Positions 50,728-59,284 of a DNA stretch of 60,031 nucleotides are shown one piece after another. The position numbers and the translations under genes are program-made. The notes below the pieces were generated by a model. The model saw only the letters and a program-made list of their open reading frames with translations. It did not search any database and had not been told where the DNA came from. The DNA comes from Paenibacillus tritici (GTDB lineage Bacteria > Bacillota > Bacilli > Paenibacillales > Paenibacillaceae): positions 1-60,031 of the forward strand of contig NZ_JABMKX010000029.1 in the NCBI RefSeq assembly GCF_013204885.1. The letters run 5' to 3'. Numbering within the stretch: position 1 is the stretch's first letter; every line of letters begins with the position of its first letter.

Positions 50728-51982
50728 GGGCAGACTGCGTAAGGCACTGGAGCAGGCACCTGCCAGACAGCCAAGATCACGGATTAGAAGAGCAAGAACA
50801 TGGGTCGCCGCTTCGGCTGCCGCACTCCTGCTGACTGTAGGCGTGTATCAATATCCTGCCTTAGCTTATTACGGCGGGAAGCTGTTCAGTCAAAGCGAGC
50901 TGAATACTGTGAATTTCGCTCAAGTGGTTAAGGAGGGTTACGGACAAGCGGTCAACCAGAGCAAGACACTTAAGGACGGGACCATCTTCACTATCAAAGC
51001 TGTGATTGCAGACGACAATAACCTGCTGATGCATTACAGTATACAGCGCCCGCCAGGCTTGGTGTTTGATGAGACGGGCTTCTCCAATTACTCCTTCAAT
51101 AATATTAAAGGCTTGTTTACTGACTCTGATCCTACCGGAGGCGGCGGAGATTACAGCCCGGACAAGACCCGGTTCGAGGGTGTATACAAATTTGAGCCGG
51201 TCAGCCCTTTTTCCAAAAAATTGACCGTGAATCTCAATGCAAAGCTGACAAGCGGAGAAATAGTCCATTTCCCTATCTCCTTCAAATATGACCCGAACCT
51301 TGCCATGAAAAGCCTGCTCGTTGCAGATATTGACCAGGCTGTGCCGGTGGACGAAGGGAAAGTCTTCTATGATTCCATAACAGCCTCACCCACCTCAACC
51401 ATCGTAAAGGGACATTACGAAATGGATAATGGGGAAATTCCAAGATTTCCGGCAGCAACCAAGCTTTATGTGAATGGGACTGAAGTGAATATGTGGTCGA
51501 TGCGCTCAGGCCTGAATGAGAAAACGAAAGCCTTGGAGTTTCAAATTGAATTCGATGTGCTCCCGACAGACAAGCTGCAAACCGTTGAGCTGGTGCTCGA
51601 TAATTTTATCGGATACCAGACCGTAGAGCAGCCTATCTCCCTGGCCTCACCCTCAGACCGCTCCGTTCCGGTCGGCAACGAGAAGCTGTGGATTCGCAGT
51701 GTCACCAAGACTGCTGAGGGCTATGATATCGTGATCGCCGGGAAGCAGTTCACGATGCTGGACAAGGACACTCTGGCTGTTCAGGCCGCAGGAGCCGCCG
51801 TCCCCGTCACCTCTATATCCGATTTTCGTTCATGGGACTTGAAGAACGGTAATATCCTGTGGGAACGTACCTATTCCTTCCAGACCACGGATAAGCCGCA
51901 GTTCCTGCTGATGGATGGCTTCGACTATATTAAGTTCTATAGACAAACTGTTCCAGTTCCATTAGGGGATGCGAAGCACTAG
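50666..51982 (+). CDS. Membrane anti-sigma factor (DUF4179-type)
   Basis: GGAGG lies 8 bp before the ATG. The 438-residue protein has a cytoplasmic N-terminus of about 45 residues, one membrane helix (WVAASAAALLLTVGVYQYPAL, about 46-66), and a large extracellular domain with the DUF4179-like start (YYGGKLFSQSELNTVNFAQVV begins near 69) and IKAVIADDNNLLMHYSI, followed by a second beta-rich domain. The N-terminal cytoplasmic part is where the sigma factor would be held; no zinc anti-sigma HxxxCxxC motif is visible. It overlaps the sigma gene by 62 bp, a tight coupling. The outer domain probably senses envelope stress. Confidence 0.9.
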   Translation: MRTIEERLQEHQQTRTPSELEGRLRKALEQAPARQPRSRIRRARTWVAASAAALLLTVGVYQYPALAYYGGKLFSQSELNTVNFAQVVKEGYGQAVNQSKTLKDGTIFTIKAVIADDNNLLMHYSIQRPPGLVFDETGFSNYSFNNIKGLFTDSDPTGGGGDYSPDKTRFEGVYKFEPVSPFSKKLTVNLNAKLTSGEIVHFPISFKYDPNLAMKSLLVADIDQAVPVDEGKVFYDSITASPTSTIVKGHYEMDNGEIPRFPAATKLYVNGTEVNMWSMRSGLNEKTKALEFQIEFDVLPTDKLQTVELVLDNFIGYQTVEQPISLASPSDRSVPVGNEKLWIRSVTKTAEGYDIVIAGKQFTMLDKDTLAVQAAGAAVPVTSISDFRSWDLKNGNILWERTYSFQTTDKPQFLLMDGFDYIKFYRQTVPVPLGDAKH

Positions 51983-52148
51983 CATCATGAAGATATGGAG
52001 CACTGGCCCAATTGATGATATGAAGCACTAGCCCAGGAATAATGTGCCGCCGTCCCGCCGCTTACGCATAGCTGTGGGTATATAGGAAGGGGACGCTGAA
52101 AGGGTTAACCGCCAGCATTTTAGCTTATTCTGTTCTGTATAGGCAGGT

Positions 52149-52335
52149 TTGCAAATGTTGTACGTTTTGCAACTTAGGCCGATAGATAGTGTGCACTTTA
52201 GAGAATTGTTGCAGGAAATGCATGAATAGTCCCGCCATGCGGGTAAATGCCGCAGGAATGCTGACTTTCGTGCAACAATTTCTGATTAGCGGCCATATCA
52301 CGAAGGGAAGGTTGCAATTTGTGCAGCAATCCTCC
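52149..52335. repeat. Degenerate 51-52-bp repeat array, family 4
   Basis: A GTTG motif followed 10-11 bp later by TGCA(A/G)C or TGCATG recurs at a 51-52-bp step: TGCAAC at 52168, TGCATG at 52219, TGCAAC at 52271, TGCAGC at 52322. Similarity between copies is low apart from these points. It lies in the gene-free stretch 51983-53036; 51983-52148 shows nothing, and at 52347-52381 a CCCGC/GCGGG hairpin is present. Confidence 0.45.
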
Positions 52336-52509
52336 ATACAGTATAAAGAATCCCGCTCCCCTGATAGGGTTGCGGGATCTTCGGCGTTGCGGCGGGTCAG
52401 TTCACGGCGGGTATTGTCGGTCACGGGGAGACACTGTAGGGTTCACAGAGGGCTACTAGTAGAGCATCAGAATTTATACAGTAGATTGAATCAGTAAGAT
52501 CGAACCACC

Positions 52510-52880
52510 TACTATTGTGTTCGGTTTTTCGCATACATTGACCCAATTACCTTCGCGCCAGCATAATGTGCACGGTTTTTCTGTGAAAATACGTCTGGCA
52601 CTGCGATAAACGCACGGCCTACGCAGCGCTCCCAATCCAATTGTGTTCGGTTTTTCGATTACATTCGGCCTACGTGGCGCTCCCAGTCCCATTGTGTTCG
52701 GTTTTTCGTTTACATTCGGCCTACGTGGCGCTCACAGTCCAATTGTGTTCGGTTTTTCGTTTACATTCGGCCTACCCGGCGCTCCCAGTCCAATTGTGTT
52801 CGGTTTTTCGATTACATTTGGCCTACGCGGTGCACCCAGTCCAATTGTGTTCGATTTTTCGCATACATCTGGTCCAATGA
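52510..52880. repeat. 51-bp tandem repeat array, family 5 (about 7 copies)
   Basis: GTGTTCGGTTTTTCG starts at 52517, 52643, 52694, 52745, 52796 and (with one change) 52847; a diverged copy begins at 52568. The step is exactly 51 bp except for one 75-bp interval. Unit landmarks are TTACATTCGGCCTACG and GGCGCTCCCAGTCC. Two frames and the opposite strand stay open, giving 17-residue repeats such as VFGFSITFGLRGAPSPI, but no ribosome binding site or normal gene context supports coding. The same unit occurs at 59100-59180. Confidence 0.9.
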
Positions 52881-53036
52881 CTTCACTTTTATAGTCCTTC
52901 AGGCCTCATCGCGCCCACTCACCTTTTTAAATCTGACGCTGTACTAGTCGGGCTCGGGCGTCATAGCGCCGGAGCATGTGACCCGGCACGCTGCATCCCG
53001 CTCTCTTTCCCCCAGGTCTGTACTCCCCCCGCCAGC

Positions 53037-53999
53037 CTACTCCCCGCCGTCCTTCACCGGCACCCCGAAATCAGGAGTCCCGTCCCCGTTCCACCGCAGG
53101 CGCTGGGCACGGGTGTGGCGGTTCGGGTCATAGAGCGGATCTCCGGTAATTTCCTTATAACTCCGGGCATGGTAGATCAGCACATCCTCACCGTTCTCAT
53201 CTACCGTGAAGCTGTTATGTCCCGGACCGTATTGCCCGTTCTCTTCACTGGTCTTGAAGACCGGCTCAGGATGCTTGGTCCAGGAGGCCGCGTCCAGCAG
53301 ATCACTGTCCTCCGATGCGGTGAGCAGCCCCATACAATAATTGTGGTCGGTGGCGCTTGCCGAGAAGCTCATGAAGATCCGGCCGTTCCGCTTCAACACC
53401 GCAGCACCTTCATTCACCTTGAAGCCGATAATCTCCCACGGATACTCCGGGGTAGAGATCATCGTCTGCGGACCCTTCAGCGTCCAGCCGTTCTCCATGG
53501 CTGAGATATAGAGGTTGGAGTTCCCGTCGATACCGGGGTCTTTTTGCGCCCATACATAATATTGTACTCCCTTATGTTCAAACGAGGTCGCATCCAGTGC
53601 AAAGGATTCCCAGGCCGTTCTCACCTGCCCCTTCTCCACCCACTCGCCCTCCAGCGGATTCGCCGAAGTATTCTCCAGGGCGAACATGCGGTGGTCGAAC
53701 AGCCCCTCCTTCGTTTCCGTGGTCCGGGCGGCCGCGAAGTAAATATACCATTTACCGTCGATGTAATGAATTTCGGGAGCCCAGATATTGGCGCTGAGCG
53801 GGCCGCTCTCGTATTTGCGCCAGACTACGACTGGTGTTGCTTCTCTCAGCCCTTCAAGCGTTGCAGCTCTGCGTACCTCAATCCGGTCGTATTCCGGCAC
53901 GGAAGCTGTGTAATAGTAATAACCGTCTGAGTGCTTGTATACCCAAGGGTCTGCACGCTGTTCTACTAGGGGGTTATTGTACTCTCTATTTGTATTCAT
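53037..53999 (-). CDS. GH43-family arabinofuranosidase/xylosidase-like enzyme, cassette C
   Basis: The 320-residue five-bladed propeller has the GH43 acid triad: base Asp17 in RADPWV, pKa-modulating Asp136 in FALDATSF, and acid Glu197 in KVNEGAAV. WAPEIHYIDGKWYIYFAA and GPGHNSFTVDENGED are family landmarks. GH43 enzymes release alpha-L-arabinofuranose or beta-D-xylose from oligosaccharides. No signal peptide, so it acts on imported sugars. An AAGGAGAAACC site precedes the ATG and the gene follows the MalG-type permease by 28 bp as last gene of the operon. Subfamily and exact linkage not determined; no terminator is obvious downstream. Confidence 0.92.
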   Translation of the reverse strand: MNTNREYNNPLVEQRADPWVYKHSDGYYYYTASVPEYDRIEVRRAATLEGLREATPVVVWRKYESGPLSANIWAPEIHYIDGKWYIYFAAARTTETKEGLFDHRMFALENTSANPLEGEWVEKGQVRTAWESFALDATSFEHKGVQYYVWAQKDPGIDGNSNLYISAMENGWTLKGPQTMISTPEYPWEIIGFKVNEGAAVLKRNGRIFMSFSASATDHNYCMGLLTASEDSDLLDAASWTKHPEPVFKTSEENGQYGPGHNSFTVDENGEDVLIYHARSYKEITGDPLYDPNRHTRAQRLRWNGDGTPDFGVPVKDGGE

Positions 54000-54027
54000 T
54001 ATGGTTTCTCCTTTGGTCTTATATCTG

Positions 54028-54864
54028 TTATCCCTTTACGCCCGAGATGGCTACAGATTCAATAATTTGCTTCTGGAATACCAGGAAGATGATCAGCATC
54101 GGCAGCAGGGCAATAATTGAAGCTGCCATAATTAGCGGATAGTCCGTCTGGATCGCATAGGTTGCATTGAAGTTGGCGATTACCAGCTGAAGGGTCTGCT
54201 TCTCCGGTGAATTCAGGTAGATAATCGGAGACAGGTAGTCATTCCAGATTCCCATGAACCACAGGATCAGCTGTGCAGCTACTGCCGGTTTGATCAGCGG
54301 GAAGGTGATCGAGCTGTACAGGCGGAAATACGAGCTTCCGTCGATTTTGGCCGCTTCAATAATAGCATTCGGCACACTGCTCAGGTACTGCCGCAGGAAG
54401 AAGATCATCACGATATTCCCGAACAGGCCCGGAACGATCAGCGGCAGCAGGGTGTCAATCCAGCCCAGCTTGGAGAACATGAAGAATTGCGGAATCATGA
54501 CCGCCGGATACGGGATCATCAGCGAAGACAGCATCAGCAGGAAGATCTTGTTTTTACCGGGAAACCGCAATTTGGAAAAGGAAAACGCCGCCAGACTGGA
54601 GGTGAATGTCCCTACAATCGTTACTGTCACTGCGATAATCAAGCTGTTCCTGATCCCGCTCAGCAGCGGACCCGCCTCCCAAATCTCACTGTATTTATCG
54701 AAATGGAACGGATTCGGAATCCACACCGGAGGCAGGGCAAACACATCCTGCTTATCCTTGAATGAGGTGGACAGCATCCAGAGCAGCGGGCCGATCATGA
54801 ACACCGCGCCTATGGATAGTAGGACAAATATAATGGTATGGGTAATTCTTCTTCTGCTCGTCAT
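54028..54864 (-). CDS. Carbohydrate ABC transporter permease, MalG type, cassette C
   Basis: The 278-residue protein has six predicted helices, the N-terminal helix FVLLSIGAVFMIGPLLWML, and the EAA loop PNAIIEAAKIDGSSYFRLYS for ATPase docking. It is the second permease of this transporter, 24 bp downstream of the MalF-type gene. It is only distantly related to the cassette A and B permeases. With the GH43 enzyme it should import arabino- or xylo-oligosaccharides. Confidence 0.93.
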   Translation of the reverse strand: MTSRRRITHTIIFVLLSIGAVFMIGPLLWMLSTSFKDKQDVFALPPVWIPNPFHFDKYSEIWEAGPLLSGIRNSLIIAVTVTIVGTFTSSLAAFSFSKLRFPGKNKIFLLMLSSLMIPYPAVMIPQFFMFSKLGWIDTLLPLIVPGLFGNIVMIFFLRQYLSSVPNAIIEAAKIDGSSYFRLYSSITFPLIKPAVAAQLILWFMGIWNDYLSPIIYLNSPEKQTLQLVIANFNATYAIQTDYPLIMAASIIALLPMLIIFLVFQKQIIESVAISGVKG

Positions 54865-54888
54865 AGTTATGGTCTCCTTCCTCTTCAG

Positions 54889-55779
54889 TTAATCGACATC
54901 GAACGATTGCTTCTCGTTCATTCGGAATTGGATAAGAGTCACGACAAATATGAACACGCCGAGGAATACCGCCATTGCGGAAGCATAACCCATCTGGAAA
55001 TTGCCGAACGCCTTCTGCCAAATGTAGAATACTACGGATGCCGAAGCATATTCCGGACCGCCTGTCGGGGTCATGATGTTCATCTCGGTGAAGATTTGTG
55101 ATCCTCCAATAATATTGGTAACGATGATGAAAAAGGTTACGGGGCGCACCATCGGCCAGGTAATATGCCGGAAGGACTGGAAGCCGTTCGCCCCATCCAG
55201 CTCTGCCGCTTCATAATAGGAGCGGGAGACACTTTGCAGCGCCGCCAAATAGAGCAGCATCGTATAGCCGAGTCCCTTCCATACCGCCATAATAATCAGC
55301 GCAGGCTTGACCGTATATTTATTCGCCATCCAGTTCGGTCCGCTGATGCCGAACAGATCGAGGAACTGGTTGACGAGACCGTAGTCACCGTTATAGGCCC
55401 AGTTCCACATAATGGATACTGCTGCCAGTGAAGATATAACCGGAACATAATAGATCACCCGGAAGGCCGTAGTCCCGGGCACCCCCCGGTTAAGGCCCAG
55501 GGCGAGCAGCAGTGCCAGCGTAATGCCGATAGGAATGCCCAGCATCATGAACAAGGTATTGAATAAGGCTTTGTGGAACAGCTCATCTGACCAAAGATCC
55601 GCGAAATTGCTCAGCCCGATCACATTCATCTGTCCGAGTCCATCCCAATCCGTAAATGAGCCATAGATGGAGTAAATCATCGGGTATAGTGTAAAAATCA
55701 ACAATCCCAGCAGCGGAGGCAGGATAAACAGAAATCCGTAGATTTTCTCCTTGCGGTAGAGATTGGACTTAGCATTCAT
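54889..55779 (-). CDS. Carbohydrate ABC transporter permease, MalF type, cassette C
   Basis: The start at 55779 follows GAGGTG by 6 bp and gives 296 residues. Six membrane helices are predicted, the first being FLFILPPLLGLLIFTLYPMI. The EAA loop reads SRSYYEAAELDGANGFQSF. The protein is the first permease after the binding-protein gene and pairs with the MalG type. A stem-loop lies at 55813-55856 between it and the binding-protein gene. ATPase not encoded here. Confidence 0.92.
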   Translation of the reverse strand: MNAKSNLYRKEKIYGFLFILPPLLGLLIFTLYPMIYSIYGSFTDWDGLGQMNVIGLSNFADLWSDELFHKALFNTLFMMLGIPIGITLALLLALGLNRGVPGTTAFRVIYYVPVISSLAAVSIMWNWAYNGDYGLVNQFLDLFGISGPNWMANKYTVKPALIIMAVWKGLGYTMLLYLAALQSVSRSYYEAAELDGANGFQSFRHITWPMVRPVTFFIIVTNIIGGSQIFTEMNIMTPTGGPEYASASVVFYIWQKAFGNFQMGYASAMAVFLGVFIFVVTLIQFRMNEKQSFDVD

Positions 55780-55812
55780 AAGAATCACCTCAAATTCGGA
55801 TAGTTCAGCAAC

Positions 55813-55856
55813 AAAGTGATGCCGGTCCGCTGTTACAGGAGACCAAACATCACTTT
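55813..55856 (-). promoter_or_regulatory. Intercistronic stem-loop between binding protein and permeases, cassette C
   Basis: AAAGTGATG (55813-55821) pairs perfectly with CATCACTTT (55848-55856) in the gap after the binding-protein stop. Position matches the hairpins of cassettes A and B. Confidence 0.75.
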
Positions 55857-55885
55857 AATGCTGGATAAGTACTATGTGATAGCGC

Positions 55886-57283
55886 TTATTTCTTGGATTT
55901 CGCCTCTTGCTCTACCGCTTTGTCCAGCAGCTTCTGCATCTTCGGCTGTTCCGATTTCACATACTCTTCCGGGGTAACTTTGCCGTCAAGGACCGGCTGG
56001 ATGTCGGTGTAGAACAGGTTATACCATTCCGCATTGTACGTATAATGGCCAGGCAGCACGCGTCCGTACTCATTCACTACCTGCAGGAATTCTTCTTTGT
56101 TAGCCGGTTTGGTGCTTGTATCTGCGGCCCATTCTGTAGCCATGTCAATCAGGTTAGGAATTTGCACTTTTGCCTTCACAAGCGCTTCCATCCCGTCCTT
56201 GGAGGCGGTCAGATAGTTGATCAGCTCTACGGCCTCGTCCGGGTGTTTGGTTTTGGCAGAAGCACCGATCCCGAGTGAGCCGGTCCATGTAGCCGATTTG
56301 CCGGTGGAGCCTGCAGGATACGGAATCAGATCATAATCAAACGGCAGAGTCTCATAAGTGCTCATATCCCACGGGCCCACAGGGAAGAAGGCCATTTCGC
56401 CTTTCATCCAGCGCTGGTAGGTATCCAGAGTCTGCGCTTGTTCCGTGGATGGTGTAATCCCGTATTTAAGCTGCATGTCGGTGAAGAATTGCAGGGCTTC
56501 GATGAACTTCGGATCATCAATGGTGACCTTGGTCTTGGTAGCATCCAGCCAGTCCGCGCCGTTGCTCCAGACTAAGGAAGGCAATGCCCACTGCACGTTG
56601 AAGCCTGCGCCGAATTGGTCCAGCTTGCCGTCCCCGTCTTTATCAATGGTCAGCTGCTGGGCGACTTTGATGAATTCATCCCAGGTATACGGTTTGTCTT
56701 TGTCCGGCAGAGGTACACCCGCAGCTTCGAACATGGTCTTGTTATAGCCGAGTGCGAATGGGCCTACGTCCTTGGGCATTCCGTACAGATTACCTTGTCC
56801 GGCCATGGTGCCGTCATAACGGTACAGATCCACGCCATATTTCCAGATGTTGTTCAAGTCGATGTTAGGATTATTCTCTACATGGCTGGTAAGATCGAGC
56901 AGCACGCCGCTGTTCACATAGGCCTTCAAGTCACCGGATTCAAAATAGAAGACATCCGGCACGCTGTTGCCTGTAATAGAGGCCTTCAGCTTGGTAGCAT
57001 ATTGATCTGCCGCAGTCACGACAATCTTCACCTTGACGTTCGGATGGTCGGCTTCAAATTTCTTCACAACGCCTTCATAGGCCTTCTGCTCGTCGGTTCC
57101 TCCGCGGAACATGAAGGTAAGATTCTTGGTCTCCTTGGAATCCTTCTTCCCGGCATTTGCCGTGGCTTCGCCTCCGCTATTGCCTCCGGACGATGTTTTG
57201 TTGTTCCCGCCGCAGCCTGTAAGTACAACCGATACCATCAGAACCAACGACAGCAGTGTGAACCAGCCCTTTTTCTTTAACAC
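55886..57283 (-). CDS. Extracellular sugar-binding lipoprotein, cassette C
   Basis: A GTG start at 57283, just after AGGAGGGG, gives 465 residues. The signal peptide ends in lipobox VLTGC, followed by a Gly/Asn/Ser-rich linker. The mature family 1 solute-binding fold includes LTFMFRGGTDEQKAYEGVV, DVFYFESGDLKAYVNSGVL and GNLYGMPKDVGPFALGYNKTMF. It would be anchored outside the membrane and feed the two permeases downstream. Upstream are a cre-like site (57371-57384) and an AT-rich region shared with the divergent HTH regulator gene. Ligand inferred from GH43 as an arabino- or xylo-oligosaccharide. Confidence 0.94.
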   Translation of the reverse strand: MLKKKGWFTLLSLVLMVSVVLTGCGGNNKTSSGGNSGGEATANAGKKDSKETKNLTFMFRGGTDEQKAYEGVVKKFEADHPNVKVKIVVTAADQYATKLKASITGNSVPDVFYFESGDLKAYVNSGVLLDLTSHVENNPNIDLNNIWKYGVDLYRYDGTMAGQGNLYGMPKDVGPFALGYNKTMFEAAGVPLPDKDKPYTWDEFIKVAQQLTIDKDGDGKLDQFGAGFNVQWALPSLVWSNGADWLDATKTKVTIDDPKFIEALQFFTDMQLKYGITPSTEQAQTLDTYQRWMKGEMAFFPVGPWDMSTYETLPFDYDLIPYPAGSTGKSATWTGSLGIGASAKTKHPDEAVELINYLTASKDGMEALVKAKVQIPNLIDMATEWAADTSTKPANKEEFLQVVNEYGRVLPGHYTYNAEWYNLFYTDIQPVLDGKVTPEEYVKSEQPKMQKLLDKAVEQEAKSKK

Positions 57284-57715
57284 TGTAACCCCTCCTAGGA
57301 TTTGCTCAACCATTAGAATGTACATGCTATATAGAAGAACCAAGAAACCCCGCTGAGGCCTGTTAGTTCAAGCTACCGCTTTCAAGCAATATATTTCACA
57401 CTTTAATTGAATGATTGAAAAACAATTGAATGTATTCGCTTACAGGTATAAAATAGCATATATAAAGAACCCTGTAAACATAAAAGTATAAATCTATTTA
57501 AAAATATACAAACTAAAGGTAGAATTTGATCTTATTTCTGAAAAAAATCATTGATTATTGACCTTTTTACACAATATTAATTTATATTATTATAAAGTAA
57601 ATAGTCCTTATACTATATTTTTAGCTTAAATTTAATCGAATTCTACAAATAAAGGCTGAATGCTTTCCTTTTAGGATTGATTAGTTTATAATTTTGTAAA
57701 ATAGTTTCTTTTCTA
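57284..57715. other. AT-rich divergent regulatory region of cassette C
   Basis: This 430-bp stretch holds no gene. 57400-57715 is markedly richer in A and T than any other part of the window, with runs such as TTTATATTATTATAAAG. A cre-like site is at 57371-57384 and a TATATAG box near 57330 on the minus strand. A TTGACC at 57558-57563 could belong to a regulator promoter, but no -10 is convincingly spaced. Confidence 0.6.
57371..57384 (-). promoter_or_regulatory. cre-like site upstream of cassette C
   Basis: On the minus strand TGAAAGCGGTAGCT matches the CcpA cre consensus at 12 of 14 positions. It lies about 90 bp before the binding-protein start and upstream of a TATATAG box. Confidence 0.55.
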
Positions 57716-57745
57716 ATGACCTCACTGGAAGAAGGTACCCTAAAT

Positions 57746-58705
57746 ATGATTTATATCAAAGATCTGATGAGCGGGATTGATATCTTCAAGGCGCTCAGCT
57801 CCGAGATCCGCATCCAGATTCTTGAGCTGCTGGCGACTAATCAGGCCCTTAATCTCAACGAAATTGCCAAGAAGCTGAATCTCAGCAATGGGGCTATTAC
57901 GATGCATATCAAGAAGCTGGAGGAGAGCGGCTTAATCGAGATTAATACCGCAGTAGGCAAGCACGGAATTCAGAAGGTCTGCTACCTGAACAAGGATAAG
58001 CTGATGGTGGATCTGCGGAGCAAGGATGTTGACAATCTGTACGAGGTCGAGATTCAGGTAGGCCATTACAGCAATTATCAGGCGGTTCCCACCTGCGGAC
58101 TGGCCACCAAGGACAGCATCATCGGCGACTTCGACGAGCCGCGTTATTTCGCCGATCCCCAGCGGATTGATTCCGAGATTATCTGGATGGCGGAAGGCTT
58201 CCTGGAGTACCGTATCCCTAACTATCTCAAAGCCAACCAGACCTTCCGGGAGATTCAGTTCTCCATGGAGATTGGCTCCGAGGCTCCAGGATTCAACGAC
58301 AATTATCCTTCTGATCTGTACTTCTATGTGAACGGAATCGAGATCGGCTTCTGGACCAGCCCCGGGGACTTCGGCGATGCGCGCGGCACCTTCAATCCCG
58401 ACTGGTGGCCTCCCCACCTTAACCAGTATGGAATGCTGAAGCTGATCCGGATCAATAAGGAGGGCAGCTTCATTGACGGCTGCCGGATCTCCGACATTAC
58501 CCTTGACGACATCAAGCTGGATTACAAAAGCGAGCTGACCTTCCGCATTGCCGTCACCGACAAACCGGTGAACAAGCGCGGCTTGACGATCTACGGCAAG
58601 CATTTCGGCAATTACAGCCAGGATCTGCTGGCGCGCGTGCTCTACAATGTACATGAGGTTGAAGATCCGGCCGGCCGTGTGACCACGGCGGGGGCGGCAG
58701 ATTGA
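57746..58705 (+). CDS. ArsR-like HTH regulator with C-terminal ligand domain
   Basis: I prefer the ATG at 57746, which follows GAAGAAGG, giving 319 residues; an ATG 10 codons upstream lacks a site. Residues 8-80 form an ArsR-type winged helix (FKALSSEIRIQILELLA and LNEIAKKLNLSNGAITMHIKKLEESGLI). The remaining 230 residues are beta-rich, with FREIQFSMEIGSEAPGFND and SDLYFYVNGIEIGFWTSPGDF, a jelly-roll-like pattern suggesting sugar binding instead of metal sensing; no metal-ligand Cys pair is seen. It is divergent from the cassette C transporter operon and is its probable regulator. The effector is inferred to be an imported pentose sugar. Confidence 0.87.
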   Translation: MIYIKDLMSGIDIFKALSSEIRIQILELLATNQALNLNEIAKKLNLSNGAITMHIKKLEESGLIEINTAVGKHGIQKVCYLNKDKLMVDLRSKDVDNLYEVEIQVGHYSNYQAVPTCGLATKDSIIGDFDEPRYFADPQRIDSEIIWMAEGFLEYRIPNYLKANQTFREIQFSMEIGSEAPGFNDNYPSDLYFYVNGIEIGFWTSPGDFGDARGTFNPDWWPPHLNQYGMLKLIRINKEGSFIDGCRISDITLDDIKLDYKSELTFRIAVTDKPVNKRGLTIYGKHFGNYSQDLLARVLYNVHEVEDPAGRVTTAGAAD

Positions 58706-58847
58706 ACGTTTAGAACTGACAGCCGATTGACCGTTTTAACTGTCAGCCGCTTCCCTGCCGCCGCTGACATAAACTCGAAGTATAATTGTCCCTTCTGTAA
58801 CCCACACTAACGAATGTCTTTCAAACTACCGTGAGGGAGTGTTTCGA

Positions 58848-59006
58848 ATGCGTGAAGGGATGATACCCGCCGTACTGGGGACCGTTGTAACTGCTTCGAG
58901 TGCAGCTTTTCTGGGGAGCAGATATAAGATCGCTGCAACTGGCATTCTTGGATTTGGTCTGGCGCATATTGTACTCGGCACCATCGACTTGTTCGAACAC
59001 AGGTAA
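58848..59006 (+). CDS. Small membrane-type protein (52 aa)
   Basis: GAGGGAG lies 8 bp before the ATG. The 52-residue product begins MREGMIPAVLGTVVTASSAA and has two short hydrophobic stretches (about 6-20 and 30-44, the second ATGILGFGLAHIVLGTID), ending LFEHR. I recognise the sequence type as a small conserved Bacillales protein sometimes mislabelled asparagine synthase in databases; no enzyme domain is present. An inverted CTGACAG/CTGTCAG pair lies upstream at 58716-58746. Function unknown. Confidence 0.75.
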   Translation: MREGMIPAVLGTVVTASSAAFLGSRYKIAATGILGFGLAHIVLGTIDLFEHR

Positions 59007-59099
59007 GCAGCTTGGAAGATGGCCGGTCCGTATCTTTCAGATACGGGCTGGTTTGCTATGTCATTTAAACAGGAACGGCTTCACACCTGCCTGCTTACG

Positions 59100-59180
59100 C
59101 GGTGCCCCCAGTCCCATTGTGTTCGGTTTTTCGATTACATTCAGCCTACGTGGCGCTCCCGGTCTCATTGTGTTCAGTTT
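59100..59180. repeat. 51-bp repeat, family 5, about 1.6 copies
   Basis: GTGTTCGGTTTTTCG at 59119 recurs as GTGTTCAG at 59170, 51 bp apart. The flanks GTCCCATT and CCTACGTGGCGCTCCC match the array at 52510-52880. The rest of 59007-59284 shows no gene. Confidence 0.85.
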
Positions 59181-59284
59181 AATACGAAAATAAAAGTATC
59201 GGAAAATGCGCCGCAGACTGGATTTTGACAAAAAAAGACCCACCGCCCCAAAATAACGTTTCGTTTTTTTTGAAAAAGGAGAGA

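Noticed and set aside
52641..52894. Overlapping repeat ORFs of about 80 residues
   Set aside because: Open in several frames because of the 51-bp unit; no start signal or neighbour supports a gene.
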